Notes under the pieces: model-generated
Told to the model about the DNA's origin: nothing
The model's input: only the letters and a program-made list of their open reading frames with translations
The model's database searches: none
In this document: piece after piece, positions 34,696 through 47,609 of the stretch
Position numbering within the stretch: the stretch's first letter is position 1
Layout of the letters: each line of letters opens with the position of its first letter
Position numbers and translations under genes: made by a program
Assembly: GCF_051014445.1 (NCBI RefSeq)
Contig: NC_135147.1
Span: 25,138,479 to 25,202,478 of the forward strand
Length of the DNA: 64,000 nucleotides
Direction of reading: 5' to 3'
From: Colletes latitarsis
Lineage: Eukaryota; Arthropoda; Insecta; Hymenoptera; Colletidae

Positions 34696-36661
34696 TCAGC
34701 AGCCCGAAACTTTGTTTTTGTAGTTGCAAGCAATGATCGATGGATCGAAAACAAGTCCAGCGGGACAATGGAAAGTGGAAACCAGATATTTATCGTCCAC
34801 TTTCTGACAATAATGGAACGTTGAGCAGTCCTGCGGATTACGAACGTATCCTTCTTGTACGCAGACGGAATCTGATGGTGGAGCTGGCTCTGTAGATGCT
34901 GAAGTTGATCCTGTTGATCCTGTCGATCCTGTTGATCCTGTTGGTTCTGAAGGATTGGGATCGGGAACTACTGCATTGCCTCTCAAAACACTGTTCAAAG
35001 CAGTCAGAAGTGGATACTTCGAACCACAAGTACCACGGAAATCGTCGGTTTCAACGCTCCACATCATAGCACCGCCAAGACCCATAGAGTTTATATATTT
35101 GGCCTTCTCTAGAATAGACCTGAAAATGAACAAGAATGCAAAAGTTTCTATGTTGCTCCCTCTTCTTGAAGATATGAAGTAAAACACTCACGTGACATCA
35201 TCGTATCCAACCCATTGATTGCCCTTGAAAGCGTAAGGCACGCGTTGATCTGGCTCACGGACAACGGTCCAACCACCCCCGCGTAAATTCACGCAAATTT
35301 CGTTGTACCCTAACGAACCCTGCTCCCTCGTGTAAGGGCCAGCAATTCCAGGACCAGTGGCTAGAGCACCTATTCCATTATCATTAGCATTTGCTAGAGT
35401 AAAAGATCTACCATATGAGGGAACACCAAGCATGAGCTTCTCAGCTGGTGCGCCTTCAGATAGCCAATAACGTACCGCTGCATCCTGAAATAAAAATGTT
35501 TTTCATCAAGCCTTTACCGTACAATGCCGAAGCTAAACTTGTCACGAAGCCTCATACAATTAAAATCGACACATTATTATGAACATATTTGAAGAGACGC
35601 TTATACGTACTACGTTGAGTTTACGTAGGCCTGGAGATTCTTTGGTGGAAGCGTACAGAGGAGCGTTGATGCCCACGGATTTGTTCCAGGAACCGTTGAA
35701 GTCGTACGCCATAAGACTGATGAAATCAACGTATTTCGATATCTCTGGGATGATGTAGGATTGGGAGGCAGACCCTTCGGCAGCAGCCGCAGCCACGCCG
35801 AGGATGTAACCGTACTTGTCGAACTCCCGTCTAAGATCCCTCAACAGAGCCACGAAGTTTTCCTTATCGGATGGATAACCGCCGCGTTGATTGGGATATT
35901 CCCAGTCGACGTCGAAGCCATCGAAGTCGTACTTTTTCAAGAACTTCACCACATTCTGGACGAATCTACCACGCAGAGTAGAATCGCTGGCGACCTGAGA
36001 GTACTTGGAGGATCCCTCGTTCCAACCACCGATAGCGATCATCGCCTTGGTGCCTGCACTCAAGTGACGGAGCTCGGTGAACTTTCCATAACCATTTTTA
36101 CCGCCACCGTCTGGCAAGTCGGCCCATGGATCCAGAATTTTAACATCACCGTTGGTGGTGATGCCGGTGAAGGTATAGATTATGTGTGTACATAAACGCG
36201 GATCGATATCGGAGACCTGGAAGTTGCCCAGTCCAGGACGGTAGACCGACCAGCTACCGAAGTAACAGACGATCTTTTCTGGATAACGAAAATAAATTAT
36301 TGTATATTGCAAAGCCGGTTCTAATCTTGGTAGCACTCCAGTTCAATGGGACTAATTATCAGTTTATATGGAAAATTACAACCAGAGACGATGTTGTTGT
36401 AAGCATCTTGTAAGTTTTTTAAATCGCCGTTCATCTCTCAAGTTGAAGTGTCCCTAAGTTTACCGTACTTATTGATTAGATAAACCGAATATCTATTGTG
36501 ATCAGAGGGATTGATTTGGGATTACTTGCTTGCAAAGATTATCTGTGCCGATTAAATGTTTTAGTTCCACTACTATCAGTGATAATACGATACTTACTAT
36601 CAGCCTGAACGCCTGCAGTCGCAAATGCCATTAAAGCGATTAAAATTGAGGCTTTAAACAT
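34696..36661 (-). CDS. Chitinase, GH18 plus CBM14 (tandem copy B)
   Basis: Paralog of copy A lying directly upstream on the same strand. Exons 36,661-36,598; 36,278-35,611; 35,484-35,192; 35,119-34,696 have exactly the same lengths (64, 668, 293, 424 nt) and phases, giving 482 residues. Signal peptide MFKASILIALMAFATAGVQA; catalytic FDGFDVDWEYP intact; YGRSFTLAN; CBM14 with CSTFHYCQK and FHCPAGLVFD. The linker differs from copy A: it has a PTGSTGSTGSTGSTS repeat made by a GTT-GAT-CCT-type 9-bp reiteration (about 34,895-34,945). As in copy A, the ATG follows TTTTCAG directly, and a noncoding exon ending at 36,927 (donor GTAATATG) likely lies upstream. Intron 1 is longer than in copy A. Both copies look functional. 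Confidence 0.93.
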
Positions 36662-36927
36662 CTGAAAACGTATAATTTTTATAGCGTATTAGAGATGTTA
36701 AAATTTTAGCGATTTAACTTGACTATTGAAACATCGAATAACTTAGCGTATATTATATTATGCATACAGCACCACGAACAAAGCTTAATATTTTTATAAA
36801 ACATTTCGTCTTCGTTTTTGGTCCTGTTCGACGAACAAATATTTCAAATAATAATTATAAATATCAGAATAGTTTGCTGCATCGCAAGTTTCGTTCCGTA
36901 ACAATCGACTAATGTTTACATATTACC

Positions 36928-38274
36928 TTGGTCTTGATGTTCTTGTTCTTGAAGTTCTCGCGACTTGGCAATGTACCGCGAACCGATGGCGTTTGATTTG
37001 AACCGAAATTTGTCGTGGCCTTTTATTAAAAATCGATTTTTATCAATTATATGCGTATAGGTAAAATATGTTATCGGCCTTACAAGTTTGACTCATACGG
37101 ATGAAATACTTCTGCGAAGTGTTTAATACGCTTCTCGTTTGTTACAGATGTGCTCGACAGCCTCGACATTGCGTGTTACAATTTTGCAAGAAGGTGCGGT
37201 AGAAGCAAAGGTAAGTCAAATAAGATTTACGATATCACGATTAATATTAGCCGATATATAATATCTAATACGAAACTAACTGTGCGACGTCGAACGAAGA
37301 ATATTCGAGCACACTACGATAAGAACTTACTCCAAACGTCTAACGTCTAAAATCACACTTTGAATCTCTGTTATTCCAAGGTTGCGCGATACCAATTTTA
37401 TTGGATTCTTCAACGACGGAATGACAGATTTGTTCTCTCGGTAGTAGCGCGTTATCCTAGAGGTAAAAATATCATCTGTCTAGGACTGTAATAAAAATAA
37501 TGAATAAAGAAGGTCTTAAGAAGTACCAATGAATCAAAATATATCTTAATTATATTATTATTATTGTATTTTATACTTGTCATTAAAGAATCATTTTTTT
37601 AATGATATCTTCTCGTAATCATATATCATTTTGACAGAACTTTTTAAAAATTTATTTTTTATCTTGCCATCTAAACTCGTACGATTAATTTGTTTATATT
37701 TCTACTCACCATTTCCACGAAACTAACGTGTTCCAAGATTGCAGGCGACTTTGTGTCTTGTAAGTGCACTGATTATCTCAAACTCGTTTATTAAATACAG
37801 TAGATAGTGACACAGAAGAACACACCTTCGCAAACCTCTTTGTTAACGCTGTGTGCGAAAACTGAGTTTTCCAATTGCAAACAATACCCCCTTATCGCGA
37901 CGCTTTCACCCTTCTTTATGTACGTTATCGGGTGATTCAAAAATTTATCATTCGACATAACGTTGACGTTGATAAAAGACTTATCATCATTTCGTATTGA
38001 TTGATTACGAATTCGACCGTGCGATAAAGTTAAATCGTACAATCGAGTTAGCTACTCAGATTTGAGAAGTTTTTATGTGAAATAAACGCAGAACAAATGG
38101 TCAAAACGGACTAGGACTGGGCTTACATTTTATACATATATGAAATACATGAGTTTTATACCTATTGATACATAAAAAAATATTAATATGTATTTTAAAA
38201 TATATAATTTTCTGTTGTAAATGTGTACAAGTATAATTTCACATTGCTTTTTACAAGATAAAATTAGTATAAAT
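36928..38274. other. Region between chitinase B and LYPLAL1, no gene recognised
   Basis: The chitinase B promoter should lie near 36,930-37,040: on the minus strand a TTAATAAAAGGCC TATA-like element is present at about 37,017-37,030. The rest is AT-rich. Open frames at 37,150-37,350 (+) and 37,791-38,042 (-) have no family features. Confidence 0.35.
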
Positions 38275-39190
38275 TTATGTCTCTGGTAATATCTCTAGCA
38301 CCCATCTTTTGAAAAATTCTACTTCAGGACTAGTTAATTCATGAACCGCATTATTTAATGGTATAAATTGGCCATTAACTCCGTGTTCTTTTAGATTAGA
38401 ATAAGTTTCTTCTCCCCAATTTAATGGGACTAATTTATCAGCAGTGCCATGAAATTGTAGAAGTGGTGGTTTTGCTCCTGAATTTACTTTTAAAGCCTGT
38501 AATCAGAACCATATTGTAATTAATAAGAAAAAGGGAAAATTAGAAAAGACAATTTGTATCATATCCACCTCATACACTGATGAATGTCTATTGAGAAAGC
38601 TAGACATAGCAAAACATCCAGCTAATGGCAGTTTGAACCTATATGCCAGATGAAATGATAATGCACCTCCCATTGAAAAGCCACCAACAACAATTCTATT
38701 ATATGGAATTCCATTAGAAACCTCTGTATCAATCAGTTGTAATACATTCTGACACATTGAATTTATAGATTCCATCTCTTCAGAAACATTAATGTTTATG
38801 CTCTTGCGGTTAAACCACACATTACTAAGCTAAAATAAAAATTATTTTATATCCATTATTATTGATTTTCTTTTTGTAAATAATGTCAGTCATATATTGT
38901 TGCATTACTATTCCATTGTTGGGTGTATAAGGTTGTGCAGGTGCAGAAGGATAATTAATCTTTATGTGTGGAAATTTTAATTCTTCTCTGTTCAAAATAT
39001 CAACCCAATGTTTTACATCATTTCCAGAAGATCCTAGATCCAAAATATGGAATCATTTCCAACTTATTTTTATTGTCTTGCATGAAACAACAAACATGAA
39101 AATGATATTTTACCTGAACCATGAAAAAAAAATAGACTAGCAGTAGGAGCCTTAGTAGCATTTACAATAGTTATTTTTGGTATTGTAGCA
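38275..39190 (-). CDS. LYPLAL1: Lysophospholipase-like 1 / acyl-protein thioesterase family hydrolase (5' end not resolved)
   Basis: Alpha/beta serine hydrolase of the acyl-protein thioesterase family. Exons on the minus strand: 39,190-39,114 (acceptor TTTGCCCTTCCAG), 39,033-38,909, 38,829-38,569, 38,496-38,275, all in phase. Family blocks in order: SLFFFHGSGSSGND, NYPSAPAQPYTP, ISNVWF-like ILSNVWFNR, the nucleophile motif GGFSMGGALSFHLAYR, SSFLNRHSSVYE, the Asp in LLQFHGTADKLVPLNW, and the His in NAVHELTSPEVEFFKRW. The Ser-Asp-His triad is therefore complete. The LSNVWF block and spacing match LYPLAL1 rather than LYPLA1/2. The first exon with the start codon could not be placed; it should lie between 39,200 and about 39,600. 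The neighbouring Rpn3 gene is divergent. Confidence 0.88.
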
Positions 39191-39199
39191 CTGGAAGGG

Positions 39200-40575
39200 C
39201 AAATAACTGTTAAATTAACAAAGAGTAACAAAGATTGAGCAAAGTAGGTTGACTAACTGATTATCCACATAATTTTTCTTTAAATCAAGACTTGGACACT
39301 ACTGAGTACTCTACTTGTTCTCATTTAGGGTTATTAAGTCGGATTTTTTCACGAATACGTGATGTGCATAAGCATTGTTATAGTGGTTAATTTTGACAAA
39401 TTAATTTATTTCTTAAATGTATTCTGTATAATTTCTACCAATTAAAACTAACGTTCTACTTAAACAGTTACTTCAATATGTATTCTTTCCTCTTTAGGTT
39501 ATTCTTTTTATCAATATTGGTTACAAATTATGTAACATTTTATTATTGTATTTGCATATATTGTAATTTATTTTCTTTTCTTGCGATTGATAAAGGCTTT
39601 AATTAAGAGAAATATATATGTGTGTATACATATATATATACCTCATTCTACATCATGCTCCTTATTGCGTTTCGAAAAACTATTCGATAATTTTCAAAAA
39701 CATTACAATAGGATTCATAAGACTGTCTTTCACTCAAACAAAACACTTAACTGATATCATTTTCAATGCTGATGCATAAAAGAAAGTAGACTCGTCTAAA
39801 TAATATTGATCTGAATAAACGACAGCCATAATTCGAATCGTGTTTTTTTTTATAAAAAAAAGTATGTTAAAAATATCAATATATTGTGAGATATCTCACA
39901 TTTTTGATAAATCAAACTTTAACTTCAGACAGTGAACTATCTTTAACTATGCAAATTTTGTGGATCATAAGTTTCTGCCTTCAAAAGATCAACAGTGTCG
40001 ATTAAAAACATATTACTTATCAATTTAATTTATTTATAAAAAGTACTATGATTTTGAGGCATTACGGTGAACTCTCTGTAACTAAGCAAATTTTGTAGAT
40101 CATAAGTTTCTGTCCTCAAAAGATCAACAGTGTCGATTAAGAACATATTACTCATCAATTTAATTTATTCATAAAAGATGCTCTCATGATTTCGAGGCAT
40201 ACTTTTATTTAGTGGAGTTAGAAATGTGTGAAACATTTCTTATGTTTATGTTAATAAAAAATAAAAATGTGATCTGGCATAGTGTGCAAAAGTGGAATGA
40301 GTTCCTAGTGCACCTGTGCCTGGTCTGGTAACATTGATTATGAGTACACGTAGTTACATATCATTGTATATCGATGATAGATTTTATATTTTATAGATAA
40401 GCATTTTAATAAAATATTAAAACATTGTTGTTATATTTCTGTAATAAAACAATTCATTTTTATAAAATGAAAAACAGAATACCCTAGTTACTAGGAATAT
40501 ATCAATCTTTTCTGCTAATTGTCTTACTGCGTATACACAACTGTGAATTGGTTGGATGAAAACGTAAAATTGTAG
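39200..40575. other. Divergent intergenic region LYPLAL1/Rpn3
   Basis: AT-rich, contains a tandem duplication at about 39,930-40,200 and presumably the first LYPLAL1 exon and both promoters. A TATATATG microsatellite patch lies near 39,611-39,645. No other gene recognised. Confidence 0.35.
39930..40203. repeat. Tandem duplication, period 135 bp
   Basis: AGTGAACTATCTTTAACTAT (39,931) and GGTGAACTCTCTGTAACTAA (40,066) start two copies. Both continue through GCAAATTTTGT, GATCATAAGTTTCTG, TCAAAAGATCAACAGTGTCG, AACATATTACT(t/c)ATCAATTT and GATTT(t/c)GAGGCAT. Divergence is roughly 8-10 percent by eye. Confidence 0.85.
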
Positions 40576-40619
40576 TTACTCAGTGAACATTTTGTTTTGT
40601 GAAAAAGAGTTTAAAACAC

Positions 40620-40964
40620 AGGTAAATATTAATTATTGAAATTATTTTCTACTGCTATTATTTTTAAATATTAAGAATTTTATATTGTATATTGTAAAGT
40701 ATTAAGTTCTTCTTTAGAGTTACGAATACTGAATTGATTATGAGATGTTTATGGATGGACGATGAGATTGGTTATTAAACGAGTGTTCATTTTTACAATA
40801 TTTACAATCAGTATTCAGTAACTTACAAAATTATTTAATTAAAGATTAAAGAAGAATATCATGGATATATAATTTCTACAAAAATAAAATATATACTACA
40901 TTCGATATTTCATTTCATTCGTACAATATAGAGTTAAAATTCATATTGAAATTTCATTTCTTTA
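40620..40964 (+). other. Rpn3: 5' UTR intron of Rpn3 (candidate)
   Basis: A donor AACACAG|GTAAATATT at about 40,620 and an acceptor TTTCATTTCTTTAG ending at 40,964, twelve bases before the Rpn3 ATG, fit a spliced 5' UTR. The upstream noncoding exon would start near 40,560-40,590. Confidence 0.4.
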
Positions 40965-40975
40965 GAACAAACAGA

Positions 40976-42544
40976 ATGGGTGTGCCTACAGCCAAAAATC
41001 CTGAAGCTATGGACGTTGAAATAATTTCTACAGAAACTCAAAATGGCGATGGAGATGTCAGCGATAAAAAAGATACGGAACTTCAAACGATTCACGATAT
41101 TCGTGAGCATGCACGACAGATAGAAAAAGCTGTTCAAAGCAAAGAACCCCGTTTTATTTTAAGAGCATTACGTACTTTGCCCAACACACGTCGCAGGTTA
41201 AATTCCAATGTCCTACGCGGTGTAATCCTAAGCTTTTATCCAAAACCATGCACCGAACGCGATACATTGTTATCATGGTTAGAAGAAACTACAGAACCTG
41301 AAGAAACTCAAAAACTTCGCGCTTCTGCCATGAGTCCATTACCAGAAATTGATGCATACATTCACTTGTTAGTTCTCGTGCATTTAATTGATAATGGAAG
41401 GCACAACGAAGCTGTTCAATGTTCCGAGGCATTGTTACAAAAGATTATTGCACAGAATAGACGTACAATTGATTTGATCGCGGCAAAATGTTATTTTTAT
41501 TATTCGAGAGCGTATGAACTAGTTGGAAGATTAGATAAAATTCGTGGATTATTGCATTTGAGATTGAGGACAGCAACTCTGAGGAATGATTTCGAAGGGC
41601 AAGCTGTATTGATCAATTGCTTATTGAGAAACTATTTACATTATAATTTGTATGATCAAGCAGACAAGCTTGTACTTAAGTCAACCTTCCCAGAATCTGC
41701 TAGTAACAATGAATGTGCCAGATTTTTGTATTATCTAGGACGTATTAAAGCAGCCAGATTAGAATACTCAGCCGCGCATAAGTATTTAGTACAGGTAAAT
41801 TACAATCATTATATATTTCATTCGTTATTACAGTTATAAAATATTTTTTTACAAACACTGTCTTTTCCGTAGGCTCTCAGAAAAGCTCCGCAAAGCACTG
41901 CGGTAGGTTTCCGCCAAACAGTTCAGAAACTAGCCGTAGCGGTAGAACTTCTTCTTGGAGACATCCCTGAACGCCAAATCTTTCGACAAGCAGCTTTGCG
42001 TCGTGCTTTAGCTCCATATTTCCAATTAACGCAAGCAGTGCGTTTAGGAAATCTCCAACGGTTTGGAGAAGTTTTAGAAAATTTTGGTCCACAGTTTAGA
42101 GCAGACCATACATTCACTTTGATTCTCAGGCTGAGACACAATGTTATTAAAACTGCGATTAGGTCAATCGGACTATCCTATTCCAGGATTTCTCCCGCGG
42201 ATATTGCGAAGAAACTAGGCTTAGATTCTAGCGTCGATGCAGAATTCATTGTTGCTAAAGCTATTAGAGACGGCGTAATCGAGGCTACCTTAGAACCAGA
42301 GAATGGATACATGCGTAGCAAAGAAACAACAGATATTTATTGTACTAAAGAACCGTTGCTCGCGTTCCATCAGAGAATTACTTTTTGCTTAGATTTACAT
42401 AATCAGAGCGTAAAAGCAATGAGATATCCTCCGAAATCATATGGAAAGGATCTCGAATCAGCGGAGGAACGCAGAGAAAGGGAGCAACAGGATTTGGAAC
42501 TCGCTAAGGAAATGGCAGAAGAAGACGACGACGGATTTCCTTAG
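40976..42544 (+). CDS. Rpn3: 26S proteasome regulatory subunit Rpn3 (PSMD3)
   Basis: PCI-domain subunit of the 19S lid, a scaffold for the proteasome regulatory particle. Two coding exons, 40,976-41,794 and 41,873-42,544, joined in phase 0, give 496 residues, the family length. The ATG at 40,976 (MGVPTAKNPEAMDVE) starts the conserved protein; earlier codons in the same frame precede the presumed acceptor. Family blocks: LRALRTLPNTRRRLN, LPEIDAYIHLLVLVHLID, SRAYELVGRLD, LLRNYLHYNLYDQADKLV, ARFLYYLGRIKAARLEYS, then the PCI winged-helix region FGPQFRADHTFTLILRLRHN, RISPADIAKKLGLD. The tail ends with an acidic EEDDDGFP. A poly(A) signal follows. Convergent with the GAS1-like gene. Confidence 0.96.
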
Positions 42545-42572
42545 GTTATTCATTTTTTGGATATATTTAATT

Positions 42573-42578
42573 AATAAA
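42573..42578 (+). terminator. Poly(A) signal of Rpn3
   Basis: AATAAA 29 bp after the Rpn3 stop codon. Confidence 0.55.
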
Positions 42579-42599
42579 GCAATTCACGAAGAAATGTTA

Positions 42600-43609
42600 A
42601 ACTTTCTTGTACTTTATGTTACATACGCGGGACAAATTTAATACCGCAAGTTTTAAAATACATTCAATATGAAAAAATTTTTTAAACGTACTTCTTTTTA
42701 TAGAAAAAAAAGTAAATCTCAACAATTTCATGTAAATATATTCTTTAAATTATTAATTTTTTTAAATTTATTTTTAAGGTGTTTTGTGTACCAAACATCT
42801 AAATGCAATATGAATAAAATACTTAGAGTACAGTTTACGGCTTTTGCCTGTTAGTAAAATTTTAATAATTATAATACACTTTATATAATAGAATCTTATT
42901 TAATTTTTCGGTAACTCTATTCAATTAGGATACAAATACTAGGAGTTGTCTTATACACGAAACTGTGATAAATTTTTATATTAACAAAGTTATAGTAACA
43001 ATCAGTCATCTTCAAAGATCTACTATACAACGCTACTATAAGCCTCGAAACTTCTTATTCTCCCGAACATAATTTTATATCGAAAACAAGACACGACAAC
43101 ACATGCAAAAAAAAACTATTATTTATTACTTTATCCTTTTAAGAAAATACTTTTCTACAAGAAGAATAGAATTTTCGAGGATATAAATCTGAGAAAAATA
43201 AAAAAGAAAAACATTTACAATATCTTTTGCTATATCGATATTTACATGATTATACCTTCATAAATAAAATTCATCTATAACTAAATATCTGCAACCAATT
43301 ATTCAGCTATTTTTACTATAATACAATCAATATGTATACAATATTTTCACTGTACAAGATTCCTTTCTCTGGTTTTTTTTTGTTCATTTTTACAATTTTA
43401 ATAAAAAAAGAAAAATACGTAACAAATTTAGTATAAGATGCAGCCTTTTAAGTATTTAATAAAGCTGCTAAAGAATTTGTAGAAAGAAAAAGTAATCCAT
43501 TATTACCAGTATAAAATTGTTCAAATATTGATATTAAAGTGATTGATAAAAATCTTTGGTCATGGAATACTGCTGTCTTTTGGAAAGTTTTGTGTATCTC
43601 TTCTGTTTG
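42600..43609. other. AT-rich gap between Rpn3 and the GAS1-like gene
   Basis: About 1 kb of very AT-rich sequence, likely including the 3' UTR of the convergent GAS1-like gene. No coding region recognised. Confidence 0.4.
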
Positions 43610-44893
43610 TCAGTCTGAAAAAGAAGTCGTTTCGTAAAAGTAATTTCATTGAAAATAGTATTGTAATCTGGTACTCTCACCTTGTTTCGCTTTAAATATA
43701 TGATAAATTGCTAGAGAAATTAATATTAGTCTTCTGTCAACTAATGTTTGAACAGCATCTCCTCTAAGAGTTATGTTCGGCCTCCGAAATTCGTTTCGCC
43801 TGTCATCCTTGATGTTGACATCGCGGTAACCATGATGTATTTTCCCAAAACAAAGGAGATTCATGTTTCTGTGAATCCCCTTACAGTCGTAATCTTCAAA
43901 ACCATCACACTGACACGTGTTCAATTTGGCAGCTTTTTCTTGCCGTGTTAGAATACTTATCGAATTTCTACATCTAAAATGTTACGTTAAATGTAAGCAA
44001 TCTGTATTCCCACTCTTAAGTAACATATGTGTATATTCGGCTTTATTTCCGTGTTGTTCATTTCACGTTAAAATATTCCGCGAAAAATAATTTATTTCTA
44101 TTTAAAGAAAAAAGAAAGTTATTTACCGCCTAGTACACTTTCGTCCTTGAAACATACTTTTGCAGTACTTATTATAGTATTTAAGAGCAGTTTGACAAAG
44201 GGCATCTGCATTGCATATCCAAGTTGCTATTCTGCACGACACCCTTGTCCTGTTCATTGCCATTGTCACGGATGATCTACAAATTTCTACTCTCTGTTTC
44301 GATTGCAAACATAATTTATCCTCGCATTCACACTAAATAACAATAAATTTTTATTATCCTCCGGAAAACTGTAATTTACAGATCTTAAAAATAACGTTGA
44401 TCGACAAATTTTAAACTATAATTTGTATTCTTCGCGATTACACTTTATCTCCATTTAGTTTTGTATATTGAAATAGGAAATAACAGAGAAAACAATTATT
44501 TGGCTCTAGTTTAAAAAATACAAGGCATTACTTAGTCGAGGAATAATATTTACATTGGTATTAGTTTTAAAAGTAACGTATATTTTTGAGTAAAAGCAAA
44601 CGTGATAAAATGAATAAATTTATATGTACTGTCATAAGTTCTTTGCCCTCGTCGGTGCTGGTGAGAGCAATGAGGGCATGTTGGCAAGTCTCAGAACAAT
44701 CGTTGCTTTGGAGAGCGGGTGCGCAGCCCGTAAAATAATGTTGCAGAGCAGTGCCACAGCCTGTTCTGTAAGCGCATTTAAGTTTTGCTTCCTCGCACCT
44801 CATTATCGAACTTTTAACAGTATTCAACATTATTGTACTAATCAACACCATACCCATTAGGCCTATGGTCGATCGATCCAACCAGCGCGACAT
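43610..44893 (-). CDS. GAS1/GFR-alpha-like cysteine-rich extracellular protein
   Basis: Cell-surface or secreted protein with GDNF-receptor/GAS1-type cysteine-rich domains. In vertebrates such proteins bind GDNF ligands or Hedgehog; the ligand here is unknown. Exons on the minus strand: 44,893-44,630; 44,332-44,127; 43,973-43,681; 43,614-43,610, total 255 residues in phase. An N-terminal hydrophobic signal segment (GLMGMVLISTIMLNTV) precedes domain 1: CEEAKLKCAYRTGCGTALQH, then CAPAL..CSETCQHALIALTST. Domain 2 follows with CRSSV..SCRIATWICNADA, CQTALKYYNKYCKSM. Then CQCDGFEDYDCKGI closes the cysteine-rich part. The C-terminal stretch RLILISLAIYHIF is hydrophobic and could be a GPI signal. The last exon supplies only one codon and the stop; read-through of the 43,681 donor would give a longer tail. 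The name rests on cysteine spacing. Confidence 0.75.
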
Positions 44894-45398
44894 CCTTCTA
44901 AAACATCACCAAAATAATAATGTTAATGTAAATTTTTGTACATATTAAAATGTTCCAGAATTAAATTATGCCCGCTATCATTAAAATTCCACTGGGAATT
45001 TTTATTCTACAGCGAAAGAAACACGATTTAATTTTCTTCTTATATTCTTTTCGTTGCACGTATAATTACTATTTTAACGGATCAATGTGTACAGCCTTGG
45101 TCTCTCAATAATTCGTCGAGCATTTCAATCGAGGTTTCATTTTATTAACATGGTCGATCGTTGTATACGTAAATTATAATTTGAGTATTGTGTTGGGCTG
45201 CGAAGTGCTTGCGGATTCATGTAACAGATGCGTGGCATGAGGGACATTCCATGATATTCTTAAAATAAATCGGTCTTCTGTCTGTCATTCGAGTTAATAA
45301 AAGGATTTTACATTCGTACTTAGGGGGCATACGTGTTCTTAAAAAATTTGTGTCAACGCTATTTTTTAAATCTCAAAGGCATTGTCTGTTTGTATTAA

Positions 45399-45535
45399 GG
45401 CTCGAAACTGTCATATAGATTTATGTTCTTGAAACAGTTATTCAGAACTTTTATTCCGAATTACTGTTTAAAGAACTTAAAAGTCGAACTATAAGTAATA
45501 GTTTAAGTTATATGTAGTTCTTGCATCGGCTTCCA
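45399..45535. repeat. Dispersed repeat of about 135 bp, copy 1
   Basis: Shares with copy 2 (46,321-46,452) the order GGCT(c/t)(g/a)AAACT, GTTCTT(g/a)AAACA, AGAACTTTTATTC(c/t)GAAT, TAAAGAAC(t/c)TAAA and GTTCTTGCATC(g/a). Both are in the same orientation, about 922 bp apart. A much more diverged relative lies at about 47,755-47,875. Confidence 0.7.
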
Positions 45536-46320
45536 TGTAAGTTCTATAACCGTCATTTCTTAGGTTCGCGAGTAAAAGAGAAAGAGATTCGAATGTTGAA
45601 GCGATCGTATTGCAACGTTATCTTATTTCGCCGTTGAGCTTTACGCTGCGCCAAGTTCAATATTTTTTAATATTTATACAACTTGCGCTGTATTATTAGC
45701 CGAAGTCAGTAATACAGTAGATTGGAGTAGAAGGAGAACTAAATAAAATAGAAATGAAGTTTGTGGAAAAATAAATTTATTCCTGTAACATGTTGTTTAT
45801 CACAAATTTGTACTTTAATATAATCATAGTCTTGAAAACTTCAAGCCATTTCAAAGTTGAAATTCGAACGTTTCATCGTTACTTCCCGTGAATATTAATT
45901 TTGATTAGCTGGAATTGCCGTTTGGGCCACTGTCCGTCGTTAGAATTTCTATGAGAACAACACAGCGGCTCACCGTTCGTCCCAGTCTACTCTCTACTCT
46001 CTACTTCTTTCTACTGATACCAGTAAAAAAGCAAGGAAGAGAAGGGGAGGGAGGGGGGAACGAGAGCACGTGCGCCAGTGCGCATACGATATAATGAGAG
46101 AAAGGAGGGGAGGAGGGGCAGATTCTACCTGAGAGCGCTTCATTGCCAGCGCTAGTGCCGATGCTGTTGCGCATCAGCCCCAAAATGGACCACCAAGACG
46201 TCGCAGACGTGGCAACGAGGGACAGATGGCCAGCCCTATAGACCGTCAGTGATCATCAACTTCACTTTTCTCCCGAGTTTAAACCATATTCCGAACAAAC
46301 ACGAGGGACCACTGAAACCA

Positions 46321-46452
46321 GGGCTTAAAACTATTATAATATAGAGTTAGGTTCTTAAAACAAATACGAAGAACTTTTATTCTGAATAAATGTTATAAAG
46401 AACCTAAATTTCGGATCTATATCGGTTTAAGTTGAAGTTCTTGCATCAACTT
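46321..46452. repeat. Dispersed repeat of about 135 bp, copy 2
   Basis: Partner of the copy at 45,399-45,535. The two flank the GC-richer patch near 46.0-46.25 kb. No terminal inverted repeat or target duplication was seen. Confidence 0.7.
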
Positions 46453-47609
46453 AAATAGTGTAAATAGTTCCTGTTCTCAATTGTCAGGTCATAAAAAATT
46501 ATTCTAAATATTGGTCTGTGTTTCAAACTGGCTAATATCGATAAGACCATAATATGTTTATTAATCGATCTTTTCGATCTATGTTCTTTTATGTGTACTA
46601 CTGTTTCATTTGTTTTAGTCGAATATGTATAATTTTGTAATTGTTTACTTTGAAACCTGCAAGACTAACGAGTTTTGTAGACTAGTATTAACGAAGAAAC
46701 TAATTATCATTTGGAATTGTTCAGTCGGTATTAATCGGTATTACGACTCAACGTCGTAAAATAAACACCGATTAAAGAATACAAATAGTCAGGGTATAAA
46801 GTATCGAGTAATATTCGAATATTAGTACATTGAAGTTAGAATTGGACAATCATGAATAACGAATAAAACTTTTACATTCGATTGTAAATTATTATCTAAA
46901 AAAAAAATGTAAATTTCATAATAATTTTATTAAATAATGTAAATTGTTCTTTAATGCAACGGACGCTGTGTGATACACATAATTGACATAAGTAAGAGAC
47001 AAGAGATACAAATCAACTGATTATACACAATTAAAACTATACCATCAATTCAATTCAATTCATCTCAATAACGCTTTCATTTTCTTTAAGCGTAACAAGT
47101 TGTTTTAACAAAATACATACAACATCATAAACATTGAACGTTACTTCGAAACTATTTTTTAATAAATAACACGGAACAACATATACGTATACACTTTGAA
47201 AGAAATTATTTGTACTCGATCGATAGATCACAATATTAATACTTTTCTTTTGATATTTGTTTTAGAAGGAAATTGAAAATTTAACGCGCTGTATTTATGT
47301 ACATTATCAGTATTACACATTTTATTCCTGTTCATTAAATAGAACGTACATTGTCAACACGTATTCGCCTAAACAACTACTGAAATGTCGCATTTATAAA
47401 CTTTTCCGCGATTCATAAATAATATCGTTCGTTATACTTATAGCAAGAGAAATCTAGTACGAACCTTACGAACAATCACATTGTTCTAAACAGCCGAAAG
47501 ATGTGAAGCTTAAGGATTCCAGGTGCAAGATTAACACCGATGAAAACTGCGATTTCGTGTCAGGAATTATAACACACTGCAAGAGAAGAGAAGAAAAGAA
47601 AAACTTACT

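Noticed and set aside
33013..36195. Open frames of 144-162 codons on the + strand opposite the chitinases
   Set aside because: Antisense shadows of conserved GH18 exons; they appear in both paralogs for that reason only.
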